This document shows positions 39,105 through 50,189 of a DNA stretch of 64,000 bases, piece by piece. This DNA comes from an uncultured Oxalobacteraceae bacterium. GTDB lineage: Bacteria > Pseudomonadota > Gammaproteobacteria > Burkholderiales > Burkholderiaceae_D. Under the pieces are notes generated by a model that worked only from the letters and a program-made list of their open reading frames with translations, ran no database searches and was not told the DNA's origin. The translations under genes were made by a program, and so were the position numbers. The DNA is taken from contig CAITOF010000042.1 in NCBI GenBank assembly GCA_903893945.1, positions 1-64,000 of the forward strand, written 5' to 3'. Position 1 is the first letter of the stretch. Each line of letters starts with the position of its first letter.

Positions 39105-39693
39105 CGTCGTCAAGCGCCTTTTCCAATTTTTCAATGCGCTTTAATAAGCGTTCCGCATCATCACGGGTGCGAGACACGTCCTGGCCGAATTCACTGACCC
39201 GCGCCGGGCGTACCAGCAGCGGATTCTCTTCCAGAAAATAGTCGGCCAGATTTTCCTGCAGCGCCCGGGCATTGCGCTGCAAATGCTGGAGGACGGCCTG
39301 ACCGGAATCGGCTATCCGTTTGCCCGCGATATCACCAAACAGACGACTCAGTTGCTGCTCGGAATCCCAGCGCAACTGCCGGCTCAGGTCAGAAATGGTC
39401 TGCGCAAACTCGGCATCGCCTTCCAGCGTCACATACGACATGGCACGTTCCCTGTCCTGCAACAGCAGGGGCAGGTCCGCCGCATCAACCCGGATCGTCA
39501 CATTGACCTGGGCACCGTCCGGTGCATGCGCCAGCAATCCGGTTTCCGTCACTTTCAGGCGCAATGCCAGCAGCGACAGGTCGATGCAGGCGATTTTTCC
39601 GGCATGAGTCTGCAATTGCGTACAGGCCCACGGTTCCTGGGACAGCAGATGATTCAATGCCGGCAGCAGCAAGGATGACAATTCAATGGTCAT
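39097..39693 (-). CDS. ubiJ: Ubiquinone biosynthesis accessory factor UbiJ
   Basis: 198 residues: N-terminal SCP2 sterol-carrier-like domain (about 10-110) and C-terminal coiled coil ([19 protein letters not shown]). UbiJ binds hydrophobic ubiquinone intermediates and organises the Ubi complex. Its place between ubiE and ubiB matches the E. coli order ubiE-ubiJ-ubiB. It begins three bases after the ubiE stop. Confidence 0.9.
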   Translation of the reverse strand: MTIELSSLLLPALNHLLSQEPWACTQLQTHAGKIACIDLSLLALRLKVTETGLLAHAPDGAQVNVTIRVDAADLPLLLQDRERAMSYVTLEGDAEFAQTISDLSRQLRWDSEQQLSRLFGDIAGKRIADSGQAVLQHLQRNARALQENLADYFLEENPLLVRPARVSEFGQDVSRTRDDAERLLKRIEKLEKALDDDV

Positions 39694-39696
39694 GCT

Positions 39697-40431
39697 TCAG
39701 ATCTTCACGCCGGTATGCAGGGCGGCAACACCCGCCGTCAGGTTAAAGTAATCCACGCCTTCAAGTCCGGCATCCTGCATCATTTTTTTCAGGGTTTCCT
39801 GGTCAGGATGCATGCGTATCGATTCAGCCAGGTAACGATAGCTTTCGGAATCGCCGGCAATCATCTTGCCCAGCCAGGGCAGCACGGAAAACGAATACAG
39901 GTCGTACGGCTTTTTCAGGATGTCCGCCACTGTCGAGAACTCCAGAACCAGCAATTTCCCGCCCGGCTTGAGCACGCGGCGCATTTCGGCCAGCGCCACG
40001 TCCTTGTGTGTCATGTTGCGCAATCCGAACGCAACACTGACGCGGTCAAAATAATTATCCGGAAAAGGAATGTGTTCGGCATCACACAGCAATGACGGCG
40101 TGATGATGCCCTGATCCAGCAACCGGTCGCGCCCCACGCGCAACATGGATTCATTGATATCGGTCAGCCAGACTTCGCCGGTCTTACCCGCCTGCCGGGC
40201 AAATTCCCGGGACAGATCGCCGGTACCGCCTGCAATATCCAACACTTTAAATCCGGGGCGCACGCCCGCCTGGGCAATCGTGAACATTTTCCAGACACGA
40301 TGCAGTCCGGCCGACATCAGGTCATTCATGACGTCGTACCTGGACGCGACCGAATGAAACACCTCCGCCACTTTGTGGACTTTTTCGTTTTCCTGGACGG
40401 TACTGTAACCAAAATGGGTTGATTTTGTCAT
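39697..40431 (-). CDS. ubiE: Ubiquinone/menaquinone C-methyltransferase
   Basis: 244-residue SAM methyltransferase. Motif I is [37 protein letters not shown] and [25 protein letters not shown] are UbiE signatures. Methylates the benzoquinol ring of ubiquinone precursors. AAGGAAAA before ATG 40431 decides the start; the frame to 40452 overlaps the DUF971 gene. Operon DUF971-ubiE-ubiJ-ubiB. Confidence 0.96.
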   Translation of the reverse strand: MTKSTHFGYSTVQENEKVHKVAEVFHSVASRYDVMNDLMSAGLHRVWKMFTIAQAGVRPGFKVLDIAGGTGDLSREFARQAGKTGEVWLTDINESMLRVGRDRLLDQGIITPSLLCDAEHIPFPDNYFDRVSVAFGLRNMTHKDVALAEMRRVLKPGGKLLVLEFSTVADILKKPYDLYSFSVLPWLGKMIAGDSESYRYLAESIRMHPDQETLKKMMQDAGLEGVDYFNLTAGVAALHTGVKI

Positions 40432-40439
40432 GATTTTCC

Positions 40440-40844
40440 TTACGAGCCGCAATTTTTCTGTTCTGCAACCATCTCCACATCCCTGCCGGTATCATCGGGA
40501 TAGCCGGCCTTGTGCAGTTTTTCCAGGTAGGCCTGCCACAACGCGGTCTGCTGTTCACCCAGCGAATGCAGATAGTCCCAGCTGAAAATGCCGGTATTGT
40601 GGCCGTCACTGAAATGCGGCTGAATGGCATAATTCCCGACCGGTTGCACGCCAAGCAGGGAAACGGCACGTTTGCCGGTCTGCAGCACTTCCTGCCCGGG
40701 TCCGTGACCCCGTACTTCAGCAGAAGGCGAGTGGACCCGCAAAAACTCGAAGGAGAATGAATAACGGGCGTCACCAAACTCCACCTCAATCACCCGGGAC
40801 TGCATTCTGACATTGATGCTGGTTGGAGTCATAGGTCGCTTCAC
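40440..40844 (-). CDS. DUF971 protein (GBBH-like N-terminal domain)
   Basis: 134 residues. SVxVEF-type strands, [43 protein letters not shown] and a Gly/His-rich core match the gamma-butyrobetaine hydroxylase-like N-terminal (DUF971) family, which often sits beside ubiE in betaproteobacteria. A role in Fe-S or quinone biology is suspected but unproven. The start is probably GTG at 40844 with AAGG four bases upstream; ATG at 40832 is the alternative. Confidence 0.82.
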   Translation of the reverse strand: MKRPMTPTSINVRMQSRVIEVEFGDARYSFSFEFLRVHSPSAEVRGHGPGQEVLQTGKRAVSLLGVQPVGNYAIQPHFSDGHNTGIFSWDYLHSLGEQQTALWQAYLEKLHKAGYPDDTGRDVEMVAEQKNCGS

Positions 40845-40887
40845 TTTACCTTAATTTATGGTCATCTCACAAGTGCCCGGATACGTA

Positions 40888-41310
40888 TCAACCGGTCTTG
40901 AGCCGGGTCTGAATGGCCGACTTCAGTTGCAACGCCAGCGCCTGGCGTTCCTGCAGGCCCGCTGGCACACTTCGCTCAATTCTGCCCCAGATCGGATTGG
41001 GAAAGTGCATGTCATCGCGATAGCGCGGTATAACGTGCCAGTGCAGATGCGGCACCACATTCCCCAGGCTGGCCACATTGATTTTATCCGGCTGCATGAC
41101 GTCCCGGACCAGCGCCTCGACCTGCCAGACCGCGTCCATGAAAACCTGCCGTTCAGCAGGGGTCAAATCGGTCATTTCCCTGACATGGCGGTTCCAGATC
41201 ACGCGACAGAAACCCGGGTAATGGGCGTCGCTGACCAGCACGACGCGCCAGTCTGTCGTGTGGACGATTACGTCGCCCTGCTGCTGGCACAATTCGCAGT
41301 CAGTCATCAC
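40888..41310 (-). CDS. HIT (histidine triad) family protein
   Basis: 140 residues with the histidine triad HLHWHVIPR (His-x-His-x-His) near residue 95. Family enzymes hydrolyse nucleotide-containing phosphoramidates or dinucleotides. Its start overlaps the stop of the large FAD/Fe-S oxidase by four bases (ATGA), so it is translationally coupled to it. Substrate unknown. Confidence 0.88.
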   Translation of the reverse strand: MMTDCELCQQQGDVIVHTTDWRVVLVSDAHYPGFCRVIWNRHVREMTDLTPAERQVFMDAVWQVEALVRDVMQPDKINVASLGNVVPHLHWHVIPRYRDDMHFPNPIWGRIERSVPAGLQERQALALQLKSAIQTRLKTG

Positions 41311-44300
41311 ACCAGCACTCTTTCTATGCCACCGTTATTGGCATTGGCGACATAATCCTGCAACCAGTTTTCACCCAGCACGTGCCGGGCCATCTCCACC
41401 ACAATATAGTCCGCGCTACTCTTGCTGTCGTCATTAAACCGCGACAATCCCTGCAGACAGGCCGGACAGGAGGTCAGGATTTTAACCTCGCCGTCGAACC
41501 CGTCTGAACGAAGCCGGCTGGCGCCTTTCACCATTTCTTCTTCCTTGCGGAAACGCACCTGGGTTGAAATGTCCGGGCGTGAGACCGCGAGCGTCCCCGC
41601 TTCGCCGCAGCAGCGGTCATTTTTTTCGATTTTCTGGTCTGGGATCAGTGCGTTCACCGTTTTCAGCGGATCCTGCAATTTCATCGGTGAATGACAGGGG
41701 TCATGATACATATACCGTGTCCCGGTAATACCTTCCAGCCGGATATTCTTCTCCAGCAGGTATTCGTGAATGTCGAGCATGCGGCAACCCGGAAATATGG
41801 TGTCAAACTGGTAGCCGGCCAACTGGTCGTAACAGGTGCCGCACGAGACCACCACGGTTTTTATGTCAAGATAATTCAGGGTGTTGGCGACGCGGTGAAA
41901 CAGCACACGGTTGTCGGTAATGATCTTTTCGCCCTTGTCAAAATCACCGGCGCTGCGTTGCGGGTAACCACAGCACAGGTATCCCGGTGGCAGCACGGTT
42001 TGTACACCCGCATGCCAGAGCATGGCCTGTGTGGCGAGGCCGACCTGCGAAAACAGCCGCTCGGAACCACAGCCCGGGAAGTAAAACACGGCTTCACTGT
42101 CGGCACTGGTTTTTTGCGGGTGGCGAATTATCGGAACAAAGTTGTTGTCTTCAATATCCAGTAACGCACGTGCGGTTTTCTTGGGCAGATTGCCCGGCAT
42201 TTTCTTGTTGATAAAATGGATTACCTGTTCCTTCACCGGCGCCTTGCCCACACTGGACCTGGGTGCCTCGGTCTGGCGCCGAGCCATGCCTTTCAACAAC
42301 GTGTTGCCCCAGCGCTGCAAGGTCACACCCCATCCAAAAATCAGGTGACGCGCCGCTTTAATGGTGGCCGGATCTTTTGCGTTCAGAAAGAACATGGATG
42401 CAGCCGTACCCGGGTTAAATGACTTCTTGTCCATTTTGCGCAACAGGTTACGCATGTTCATCGATACATCGCCAAAATCGATATCGACCGGACAGGGTGT
42501 CAGACACTTGTGGCATACGGTGCAGTGATCGGCCACATCTTCAAACTCTTCCCAATGCCTGATCGAAATGCCGCGACGCGTCTGTTCTTCGTACAGGAAT
42601 GCTTCAACCAGCAGTGATGTGGCCAGTATCTTGTTGCGCGGCGAATACAGGAGATTGGCGCGTGGTATGTGGGTTGCGCAGACCGGTTTGCATTTTCCGC
42701 AGCGCAGGCAGTCTTTCATGCTGTTGGAGATTGCGCCAATATCACTCTGCTGCATGATCAGCGATTCATGCCCCATCAGACCGAATGAAGGGGTATAGGC
42801 GTTGCGCAGAGTCGCATCACAATCCGGCAGATTCTGCAGTTTGCCTTTATTGAAATGACCGTTTGGATCGATACGCAGCTTGTACTCGCGAAACGGTCTG
42901 ATTTCGTCGTCGCTCAGATAATCCAGCTTGGTAATGCCGATGCCGTGTTCGCCGGATATGACGCCATTCAGGCGGCGCGCCAGCACCATGATGCGGTCGA
43001 CGGCATTGTGCGCGACTTTCAGCATGTCGTAGTCATCGGAATTGACCGGGATATTGGTATGCACATTGCCGTCACCGGCGTGCATGTGCAGCGCCACAAA
43101 TACCCGGCTGCGCAGCACTTTTTTCTGGGTGGCCAGGCAGTCGTCGAGGATCAGTCTGAAGGCCGATCCGCTGAAAATCTGGCGTAACTGCTCGCGCAGT
43201 TCGAGCTTCCATGAAATCCGCAGGGTGCGATCCTGGACCAGGTCGAACAGCGTCGCGTCGGGGTGCGACTCAATCCGGGACTGAAGCACCGGAACCAGTT
43301 TTTCGTACCCGAGTGCGGCCAGCTGGGTCAGTTCCGTTTTCAGCGGTCGGTCGAGTCGCGACAGGACGAAATGCCAGCGCACATGCACGCTGTCCAGCAG
43401 TGCCTGCGCCTGGGCCACGCGATCTTCAAAAATTTCTGAGGGCGGTATGCCTTGATCTGCATCGTCGTTTTTGCCGAGCGGCAAATTACCGCTGCTGAAG
43501 TAGTGCCTCAGTGCCTCCACCAGGGCCAGCTTGTTCTGTAACGACAATTCGATATTGATATGTTCAATGCCGTCGGTATATTCACCCATGCGGTCCAGCG
43601 GGATCACCACGTCTTCATTGATTTTAAATGCGTTGGTATGCTTGGAAATGGCCGCTGTCCTGGCACGATCCAGCCAGAATTTCTTGCGGGCTTCGGGCGA
43701 CACCGCAATAAACCCTTCGCCTACACGTGTATTGGCAATGCGGATCACTTCCGAAGCAGCCTGTGCCACCTTGTGTTCATCATCACCGACGATATCGCCG
43801 AACAGCGCCATTTTCGGCAGGGTGCCGCGTTTGGATTTGGTGGTGTAGCCGACCGCCCGCAGATAACGCTCGTCCAGATGTTCCAGGCCGGCCAGAATGG
43901 CGCCCCCCTGGCGGGTTTGCTCATCCAGATAATCCTTGATTTCCACGATCGATGGAATGGCATCGCGTGCCTGGCCAAAAAACTCCAGACAGACGGTGCG
44001 CGCGTACTTCGGCATTCTGTGCAGTATCCAGCGTGCCGAGGTAATCAAACCGTCACAGCCTTCTTTCTGGACACCCGGCAGACCCGCCAGAAATTTGTCA
44101 GTGACGTCTTTACCCAGCCCTTTTTTGCGGAACGTACTGCCCGGAATGGCAAGCTGTTCCGTCTTAAACGGGATTTTCTGGCCGGGATGGGTCCATGCCA
44201 GCAGAAATTTGGCCACCTCCACTTCATGTATCTTCCCGAGATTGTGCTCCAGACGCGTCACGTCGAGCCAGTCACCGTTGGGATCCACCATGCGCCAGGA

Positions 44301-45272
44301 AGCCAGATTATCCAGTGCCGTACCCCAGAGCACCGCCTTTTTACCGCCCGCGTTCATCGCCACATTCCCGCCTATGCACGACGCTTCAGCCGAGGTCGGG
44401 TCCACCGCAAAAACAAACCCGGCTTTCTCTGCCGCGTCGGCGACGCGTTTTGTCACCACGCCTGCCCCGGAACTGATCGTCGCATACGGTGTTGTCAAAC
44501 CCGGCAGAACCGTCATTTCGACCGCCCCGAGCGATTCGAGCTTTTCGGTATTGATGACCGCCGAGCGTGCTGTTAATGGTATGGCCCCGCCTGTATAGCC
44601 GGTTCCACCGCCACGTGGAATGATAGTGAGTCCCAACTCAATGCAGCTCTTCACCAGACCGGCCACTTCATCTTCCGTGTCCGGGGTGAGCACGACGAAG
44701 GGATATTCGACGCGCCAGTCAGTGGCGTCGGTCACGTGCGAAACGCGCGACAGTCCGTCAAATTTGATGTTGTCCTTGGCGGTGTAGCGGGCCAGCAGGC
44801 GCAGAGTACGTTTGCGCAAATCGTAAGTGTGGCGGAATTCATCAGCGAACTGTTGCACAGCCTTGCGCGCGGACTCAAGCAGCACCGCCACGCTCAGACT
44901 GCGTTCCCTGGCGTCGGCATCGTCATCAGGCGCGACGCCGCGCCGGCGTTCAACTTCCGACAGACGGTGGGTCAGTGCGTCTATCAGGTTCTGACGGCGC
45001 TTGGGATTGTCGAGCAGGTCGTCCTGCAGGTACGGATTGCGCTGCACGACCCAGATATCGCCCAGAACTTCATACAGCATGCGCGCCGAGCGCCCGGTCT
45101 GGCGTGCCAGCCGCAGTGTGTCGAGTCTGTCCCAGGCAGGTTCGCCCAGCAGGCGAATGACAATTTCACGATCAGAGAACGAGGTGTAGTTGTACGGAAT
45201 TTCTCGCAAACGGGCCGGTGCTGCGTCAGGCGGAATCGTGTTCAGAACGTTTAGTTGAGCAGGAGCATTCAT
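41307..45272 (-). CDS. FAD-linked oxidase fused to a Fe-S/CCG domain protein (D-lactate dehydrogenase-like, DUF3683)
   Basis: 1321-residue multi-domain protein. An N-terminal DUF3683 region ([22 protein letters not shown]) is followed by a FAD-binding type 4 domain ([18 protein letters not shown], about 225-250), the linked oxidase C-terminal domain with the [12 protein letters not shown] motif, two 4Fe-4S clusters ([14 protein letters not shown] and [14 protein letters not shown], about 890-960) and two CCG repeats ([11 protein letters not shown] ... CCGYPQ; DPCHSP ... CCGEAGT). It resembles a fusion of a D-lactate or glycolate oxidase with its Fe-S electron-transfer subunit. Substrate unknown. 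Start uncertain: 45272 matches the family; ATG 45326 is possible. Followed by HIT, DUF971, ubi genes, which suggests quinone-linked respiration. Confidence 0.88.
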   Translation of the reverse strand: MNAPAQLNVLNTIPPDAAPARLREIPYNYTSFSDREIVIRLLGEPAWDRLDTLRLARQTGRSARMLYEVLGDIWVVQRNPYLQDDLLDNPKRRQNLIDALTHRLSEVERRRGVAPDDDADARERSLSVAVLLESARKAVQQFADEFRHTYDLRKRTLRLLARYTAKDNIKFDGLSRVSHVTDATDWRVEYPFVVLTPDTEDEVAGLVKSCIELGLTIIPRGGGTGYTGGAIPLTARSAVINTEKLESLGAVEMTVLPGLTTPYATISSGAGVVTKRVADAAEKAGFVFAVDPTSAEASCIGGNVAMNAGGKKAVLWGTALDNLASWRMVDPNGDWLDVTRLEHNLGKIHEVEVAKFLLAWTHPGQKIPFKTEQLAIPGSTFRKKGLGKDVTDKFLAGLPGVQKEGCDGLITSARWILHRMPKYARTVCLEFFGQARDAIPSIVEIKDYLDEQTRQGGAILAGLEHLDERYLRAVGYTTKSKRGTLPKMALFGDIVGDDEHKVAQAASEVIRIANTRVGEGFIAVSPEARKKFWLDRARTAAISKHTNAFKINEDVVIPLDRMGEYTDGIEHINIELSLQNKLALVEALRHYFSSGNLPLGKNDDADQGIPPSEIFEDRVAQAQALLDSVHVRWHFVLSRLDRPLKTELTQLAALGYEKLVPVLQSRIESHPDATLFDLVQDRTLRISWKLELREQLRQIFSGSAFRLILDDCLATQKKVLRSRVFVALHMHAGDGNVHTNIPVNSDDYDMLKVAHNAVDRIMVLARRLNGVISGEHGIGITKLDYLSDDEIRPFREYKLRIDPNGHFNKGKLQNLPDCDATLRNAYTPSFGLMGHESLIMQQSDIGAISNSMKDCLRCGKCKPVCATHIPRANLLYSPRNKILATSLLVEAFLYEEQTRRGISIRHWEEFEDVADHCTVCHKCLTPCPVDIDFGDVSMNMRNLLRKMDKKSFNPGTAASMFFLNAKDPATIKAARHLIFGWGVTLQRWGNTLLKGMARRQTEAPRSSVGKAPVKEQVIHFINKKMPGNLPKKTARALLDIEDNNFVPIIRHPQKTSADSEAVFYFPGCGSERLFSQVGLATQAMLWHAGVQTVLPPGYLCCGYPQRSAGDFDKGEKIITDNRVLFHRVANTLNYLDIKTVVVSCGTCYDQLAGYQFDTIFPGCRMLDIHEYLLEKNIRLEGITGTRYMYHDPCHSPMKLQDPLKTVNALIPDQKIEKNDRCCGEAGTLAVSRPDISTQVRFRKEEEMVKGASRLRSDGFDGEVKILTSCPACLQGLSRFNDDSKSSADYIVVEMARHVLGENWLQDYVANANNGGIERVLV

Positions 45273-45466
45273 CAGTGGTCGGTGAATTGCGCTCAGAAAA
45301 GCATGAGCGTGACTATAAACTGACATTCTATCTTATTGCGCTGGCTACTGTGACAACCAAATAACCGGTTTGATCACGCGGGGCGAATAATTTTGTTGTG
45401 ATAATGACTAATCAATAATGCAATCTCCGATTGTGAGTCTGTCCTATTTGAAGCGCATTTTCAGAT

Positions 45467-45472
45467 TATAAT
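45467..45472 (+). promoter_or_regulatory. Possible -10 element upstream of ilvA
   Basis: A perfect TATAAT lies 48 bases before the ilvA start in a gap between divergent genes. A good -35 element at 16-18 bases was not found, so this is a weak call. Confidence 0.3.
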
Positions 45473-45520
45473 GCTCGATTGTTTTGACGTTCGCTTTTGC
45501 AACCGACCTGGCTTTTCCCT

Positions 45521-47062
45521 ATGAGTACGGATTATCTGAAAAAAATACTGACATCGCGCGTCTACGATGTTGCCCACGAAACGCCACTGGAGTTATCCCC
45601 CACTCTCACGCGCCGGTATGGCAATTCCGTTTTTTTCAAGCGCGAAGATGTACAGAACATTTTCAGTTTCAAAATTCGCGGTGCGTATAACCGCATGTCG
45701 CAACTGTCGGCAGAGCACCTCAGGAAAGGTGTGATCTGCGCCTCGGCAGGCAATCATGCCCAGGGCGTCGCCTTTTCGGCGGCCCGGCTGAATTGCCACG
45801 CCATTATCGTCATGCCGGTCTCCACGCCGCAGGTCAAGATCGAAGCTGTCAAACATCATGGCGGAAGTCACGTTGAGGTGGTTCTGCACGGCGATTCGTA
45901 TTCTGACGCCTACAGTCATGCACTGGAACTGGGGGCGAAACACCAGCTCAGCTTCATACACCCGTTTGACGACGCCGACGTGATTGCCGGTCAGGGTACG
46001 ATAGGCATGGAAATACTGAGGCAGCATGCCGACCCGATACACGCCATCTTTGTACCGGTGGGCGGTGGCGGGCTGATCGCGGGGATCGCCGCCTACGTCA
46101 AGGCCGTGCGCCCCGAAATAAGGATTATCGGTGTTGAAACGTTCGACGCCGACGCCATGGCGCAAAGTCTGGCCCGGGGAAAACGTGTCGAGCTGGCCGA
46201 AGTCGGTCTGTTTGCCGATGGCACCGCAGTCAGACATGTGGGCGAGGAGACGTTCAGGCTGGCGAAAAAATATGTCGACGAAATCATTCTGGTCAATACA
46301 GACGCCATCTGTGCCGCGTTAAAGGACGTGTTCCAGGACACGCGCAGCATCCTGGAGCCGTCGGGCGCACTTGCGATTGCCGGAGCAAAAGCCTACCTGG
46401 AACGCGAAAAAGCGCACAAGCGTCCGCTGAAAAATCAGCATCTGGTGGCCATTGCCAGCGGTGCCAACATGAATTTTGACCGGCTGCGTTTTGTCGCCGA
46501 GCGCGCCGAAATTGGTGAGGCGCGTGAAGCGGTATTTGCCGTCACGATTCCCGAAGAACGCGGCAGTTTCCGGCGTTTCTGTGAATTGGTCGGTCCGCGC
46601 AACGTCACCGAGTTTAACTACCGGATCAGTGACGCCCATTCCGCGCACATTTTTATCGGTGTGCAGGTACAGGGTCGCGACGAAGCGGAAAAAATCGCCA
46701 GAAATTTTATCAGGCACGGCTTTGCCACGCTGGATCTGACTGACGACGAACTGGCCAAGCTGCACATACGTCACCTGGTGGGCGGAAAAAGTGCACTGGC
46801 AGAACATGAAATCCTGTACCGTTTCGAATTCCCTGAACGCCCGGGTGCACTGATGCGATTCCTGTCCAGTATGGCACCCAACTGGAACATCAGCCTGTTT
46901 CATTACCGCAACCACGGCGCGGACTATGGACGGATACTGGTCGGCCTGCAGGTGCCGCACAACGAAATGAACCAGTTCAAAAAATTCCTCGCCAATCTGG
47001 GTTACCGCCATTGGGATGAAAGCAGCAATCCTGTTTACCAGTTATTTTTAGCGCAGTCGTAG
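45521..47062 (+). CDS. ilvA: Threonine ammonia-lyase, biosynthetic
   Basis: 513-residue PLP enzyme; makes 2-oxobutanoate for isoleucine. PLP lysine is Lys51 in [20 protein letters not shown] and the glycine loop [10 protein letters not shown] follow. Residues about 330-513 hold two ACT-like domains ([14 protein letters not shown] and [15 protein letters not shown]) for isoleucine/valine control. Length matches the allosteric enzyme. Begins at ATG 45521; a TTG start eight codons earlier is less likely. Followed by queF four bases after its stop. Confidence 0.96.
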   Translation: MSTDYLKKILTSRVYDVAHETPLELSPTLTRRYGNSVFFKREDVQNIFSFKIRGAYNRMSQLSAEHLRKGVICASAGNHAQGVAFSAARLNCHAIIVMPVSTPQVKIEAVKHHGGSHVEVVLHGDSYSDAYSHALELGAKHQLSFIHPFDDADVIAGQGTIGMEILRQHADPIHAIFVPVGGGGLIAGIAAYVKAVRPEIRIIGVETFDADAMAQSLARGKRVELAEVGLFADGTAVRHVGEETFRLAKKYVDEIILVNTDAICAALKDVFQDTRSILEPSGALAIAGAKAYLEREKAHKRPLKNQHLVAIASGANMNFDRLRFVAERAEIGEAREAVFAVTIPEERGSFRRFCELVGPRNVTEFNYRISDAHSAHIFIGVQVQGRDEAEKIARNFIRHGFATLDLTDDELAKLHIRHLVGGKSALAEHEILYRFEFPERPGALMRFLSSMAPNWNISLFHYRNHGADYGRILVGLQVPHNEMNQFKKFLANLGYRHWDESSNPVYQLFLAQS

Positions 47063-47066
47063 ATCC

Positions 47067-47906
47067 ATGGCATCGACGAATACACCTGAACAATCTGCCC
47101 TGGGAAAGCCATCGGCCTACGTCGATCAATACGACGCCAGCCTGCTGTTCCCCATTCCGCGCGCACCCAAACGTCACGAGATCGGCATCCACGGCACCCT
47201 GCCTTTTCTGGGGGTCGATATCTGGAATGCTTACGAGCTGTCCTGGCTGAACAGCCGTGGCAAGCCGCAGATTGCCCTGGCTACGTTTATCGTGCCGGCA
47301 GACTCGCCCAACATCATCGAATCAAAGTCATTCAAGTTATATCTGAATTCATTGAACCAGACCCGAATTGACAGCGCCCTGGCCCTGCAGAATTTACTGA
47401 CCAGCGATGTGGCACGCGCAGTTGGTGCGCCTGTCCAGGTCAGGCTGACGCTGCCCGACGAATTTTCCGGACTCGGGATTGCCGATCTGGAAGGATTATC
47501 GATAGACCGGCTGGACATTGAAGTCGAGTCCTACACGCCCAACGCCGCCCTGCTGACATCGGACACGTCAGCAGCGCCGGTGGAAGAGACGCTGGTATCG
47601 AATTTACTGAAATCAAACTGTCTGATCACCGGGCAACCTGACTGGGCCAGTGTGCAGATCGATTATGTCGGTCCACCGATTGATCAGGCCGGCCTGCTGG
47701 CTTACCTGATCGGCTTTCGGACCCACAACGAATTTCATGAGCAATGCGTGGAACGCATCTTCATGGATGTTTTACAGCAATGCAAACCGCAAAAACTGAC
47801 GGTGTATGCACGTTATACGCGGCGCGGTGGCCTCGATATCAATCCGTGGCGCAGCAATTTCAGCAGTAACCGGTTCCCTACCAACTGTCGCCATGCCCGA
47901 CAATAA
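47067..47906 (+). CDS. queF: NADPH-dependent 7-cyano-7-deazaguanine reductase
   Basis: 279-residue bimodular (E. coli-type) QueF that reduces preQ0 to preQ1 for queuosine in tRNA. The QueF motif [11 protein letters not shown] is in the N-terminal half, the nucleophile Cys185 is in [11 protein letters not shown], and the C-terminal [13 protein letters not shown] and [10 protein letters not shown] segments are present. It starts four bases after ilvA. Confidence 0.96.
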   Translation: MASTNTPEQSALGKPSAYVDQYDASLLFPIPRAPKRHEIGIHGTLPFLGVDIWNAYELSWLNSRGKPQIALATFIVPADSPNIIESKSFKLYLNSLNQTRIDSALALQNLLTSDVARAVGAPVQVRLTLPDEFSGLGIADLEGLSIDRLDIEVESYTPNAALLTSDTSAAPVEETLVSNLLKSNCLITGQPDWASVQIDYVGPPIDQAGLLAYLIGFRTHNEFHEQCVERIFMDVLQQCKPQKLTVYARYTRRGGLDINPWRSNFSSNRFPTNCRHARQ

Positions 47907-47922
47907 TCACTCCAGACCCCCT

Positions 47923-48531
47923 ATGACAATCACTCACTTACGTTCTTCCCTCGTTCTGTTCTGCGCGACTCTCAGCTTCGCCACATGCGGTTACGCCCAA
48001 ACCCCTGACGCCCCGGCCAGCACCAGCACCACTGAACCCGGCTGGTTCACCAGTCACTGGGATGCCGCTGAAAACAAAATCGAGAGCATTTATGACGTTG
48101 ACCGCCTGTCGATCATACTGTCGGGCTACGCCTACCATAATCGCAGCACCTATCCTGAATCTCACCTGCATGACGACAACGAGAGAACCTGGGGTCTGGG
48201 GGTGAGCAAGGAAATGCGCGATGAAAAAGACAACGAAGAATCCATCCAGTTTCTCGCCATATCGGATTCGCATTTCCAGCCCCAGATCAGTGCCACCTAT
48301 ACCTATGACTGGATGAAACCGTTACCGGGCAACTTGGAAATGGGTCTGGGCTTCAAAGCCGGCCTTATCGCACGACCCGATATATACAAGGGCATTCCCA
48401 TACCAGGCGCTTTACCGGAGTTCTCCATCGGTACACGCGATACCAAACTCCTGTTTGTGTACGTGCCCAAACTGACCGGCACGATCAATGGTGATGTCCT
48501 GTGGGTGACCCTGCGCTGCAATCTGAAGTAA
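47923..48531 (+). CDS. pagP: Lipid A palmitoyltransferase PagP
   Basis: 202-residue outer-membrane beta-barrel enzyme. Signal peptide 1-25 (SFATCGYAQ); an amphipathic helix at about 41-58 precedes the barrel. His72, Asp115 and Ser116 (in YHNR and ISDSHF) have the same 43-residue His-Asp spacing as the E. coli catalytic residues His33/Asp76/Ser77. GLGFKAGLIAR, PIPGALPEFSIG and the barrel end match the family. PagP adds palmitate from phospholipid to lipid A and is known to help resist cationic peptides in host-associated bacteria. A start at 47893 is possible. Lies 16 bases after queF with no obvious terminator. Confidence 0.88.
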   Translation: MTITHLRSSLVLFCATLSFATCGYAQTPDAPASTSTTEPGWFTSHWDAAENKIESIYDVDRLSIILSGYAYHNRSTYPESHLHDDNERTWGLGVSKEMRDEKDNEESIQFLAISDSHFQPQISATYTYDWMKPLPGNLEMGLGFKAGLIARPDIYKGIPIPGALPEFSIGTRDTKLLFVYVPKLTGTINGDVLWVTLRCNLK

Positions 48532-48612
48532 AAAAAACACAACAAAACAGGGCGTTATTTATCGGCAATAGTGCATGGAAATAACAATACCCAACACTTA
48601 ATCCAATTGATA

Positions 48613-48640
48613 TTGCACAATGTATAAAGAAGTCTATAAT
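48613..48640 (+). promoter_or_regulatory. Sigma70-type promoter of ptsN-hprK-rapZ
   Basis: TTGCAC at 48613-48618 and a perfect TATAAT at 48635-48640 with a 16-base spacer, 48 bases before the ptsN start. Placement and match are good for a housekeeping promoter. Confidence 0.6.
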
Positions 48641-48687
48641 TTGCGCCACGCGACCTATTTGGGAAGCAGTTTGGGACCTCAGGCATC

Positions 48688-49155
48688 ATGACGAATATTG
48701 CAAAAATCTTACCCCTGTCTAACGTTGTATTAAATCTTGAAGTATCAAGCAAAAAGCGGGCTTTTGAACAGGCGGGTCTTTTATTTGAAAATAATTGCGG
48801 TATTGCAAGGTCAACGGTGTCCGAGAACCTGTTTGCGCGTGAACGGCTAGGCTCGACCGGCCTCGGTCACGGGGTCGCCATTCCGCATGGAAGGATCAGC
48901 GGATTAAAAAAACCTGTCGCCGCTTTTATTCGCCTGGCCGAACCCATTCCGTTTGAATCGCCCGATGGCGAACCCGTCCACTTACTGATTTTCCTGTTAA
49001 TGCCTGACAGTGTCACCAAACAGCATCTGGCCATCCTCGCCGAAATTGCAGAAATGTTTTCTGACGTGTCGATGCGGACAGAGTTGACCACAATCACCGA
49101 CCCGGCCGAAATACATCATTTAATATTGGGATGGCAGCCACAGATTACGGCCTGA
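48688..49155 (+). CDS. ptsN: PTS nitrogen-regulatory EIIA component
   Basis: 155-residue EIIA-Ntr. The phosphorylated His is in GHGVAIPHGR; the LARERLGSTG-like segment and C-terminal helices fit the family. It is part of the regulatory PTS-Ntr chain that links phosphate-relay state to nitrogen, potassium and carbon control. Upstream hpf and rpoN, often adjacent in relatives, are absent; pagP lies there instead. Followed by hprK after 44 bases. Confidence 0.95.
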   Translation: MTNIAKILPLSNVVLNLEVSSKKRAFEQAGLLFENNCGIARSTVSENLFARERLGSTGLGHGVAIPHGRISGLKKPVAAFIRLAEPIPFESPDGEPVHLLIFLLMPDSVTKQHLAILAEIAEMFSDVSMRTELTTITDPAEIHHLILGWQPQITA

Positions 49156-49199
49156 ACCCGATGCGACGTCAGCATTTCAACTTTTGAGCGTTCCTTTAC

Positions 49200-50162
49200 A
49201 TGCCAAATCCAAGCACTCTGTCGATACAAACCATTTACGAAGAGAATCGCGATTTATTGAAACTAGGCTGGTTTGCAGGTTGTTCCGGGGGCGATAAGCT
49301 CATTTTTGGTGACGCCACGTCCGCGGCCGACCAGGTCGGGCATCTCAACCTGATCCACCCAAGCCGGATCCAGGTACTGGGTCACCAGGAGAAAGCGTAT
49401 TACGAACGCATTTCATCGAATACCCGGGCCCATTTATTTCGCGATCTGGTAGCGGGTGGCACACCTGCTGTCATCATTTCACAAGGTCTCGAAACACCCC
49501 CTGACTTGCTGGCGGTGTGTGATGAAAACAATATCCCCCTGTTCTCCACGCCCATGGCCTCGGCGCAGGTCATTGACTATTTGCGGGTATTCTTATCGAA
49601 GCGGCTGGCCCAGCAAATCACGATGCACGGTGTGTTTATGGACGTGCTTGGCGTGGGCGTGCTGATTACCGGCGATTCCGGCCTGGGCAAAAGCGAACTG
49701 GGTCTGGAACTGATTTCACGCAGCCACGGTCTGGTGGCTGACGACGCGGTTGAATTTTCACGCATTGCGCCCAACATGATCGAGGGTCGCTGCCCACCGC
49801 TGCTGCAGAATCTTCTGGAAGTGCGCGGCCTGGGATTACTCGACATACGCGCGATTTTTGGTGAGACCGCGGTACGCCGGAAAATGCGCCTGAAACTGAT
49901 CGTGCACCTGGTGCGCCGCAGTACCAAGGAAGACAGTTATGAACGTCTGCCTATCGACGCCCAGACCGAAGAAGTGCTGGGTCTGGCCGTGCGCAAAGTG
50001 ACGATCCCGGTGGCGGCCGGCCGGAATATTGCGGTATTGCTGGAAGCCGCGGTGCGCAACACGATCCTGCAGCTGCGCGGTATCGACACCTTGCAGATAT
50101 TCATGGAACGCCAGCGTCAGGCCATGAATGACAATGAAGAAGACGAACAGGAAGATGAGTAA
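49200..50162 (+). CDS. hprK: HPr kinase/phosphorylase
   Basis: 320-residue bifunctional enzyme that phosphorylates or dephosphorylates a serine of HPr. Walker [12 protein letters not shown] (about 155-165) and the HprK signature [14 protein letters not shown] are present; the N-terminal receiver-like domain covers 1-130. In betaproteobacteria it acts with PTS-Ntr instead of sugar uptake. Overlaps neither neighbour; 27 bases to rapZ. Its C-terminus is very acidic ([10 protein letters not shown]). Confidence 0.95.
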   Translation: MPNPSTLSIQTIYEENRDLLKLGWFAGCSGGDKLIFGDATSAADQVGHLNLIHPSRIQVLGHQEKAYYERISSNTRAHLFRDLVAGGTPAVIISQGLETPPDLLAVCDENNIPLFSTPMASAQVIDYLRVFLSKRLAQQITMHGVFMDVLGVGVLITGDSGLGKSELGLELISRSHGLVADDAVEFSRIAPNMIEGRCPPLLQNLLEVRGLGLLDIRAIFGETAVRRKMRLKLIVHLVRRSTKEDSYERLPIDAQTEEVLGLAVRKVTIPVAAGRNIAVLLEAAVRNTILQLRGIDTLQIFMERQRQAMNDNEEDEQEDE

Positions 50163-50189
50163 CCGTTTTACAAAACATCCGGACAGCTT

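Noticed and set aside
43560..44576. 338-codon plus-strand frame opposite the FAD/Fe-S oxidase
   Set aside because: Antisense to strongly conserved oxidase domains; many His/Gln/Arg residues and no recognisable family.
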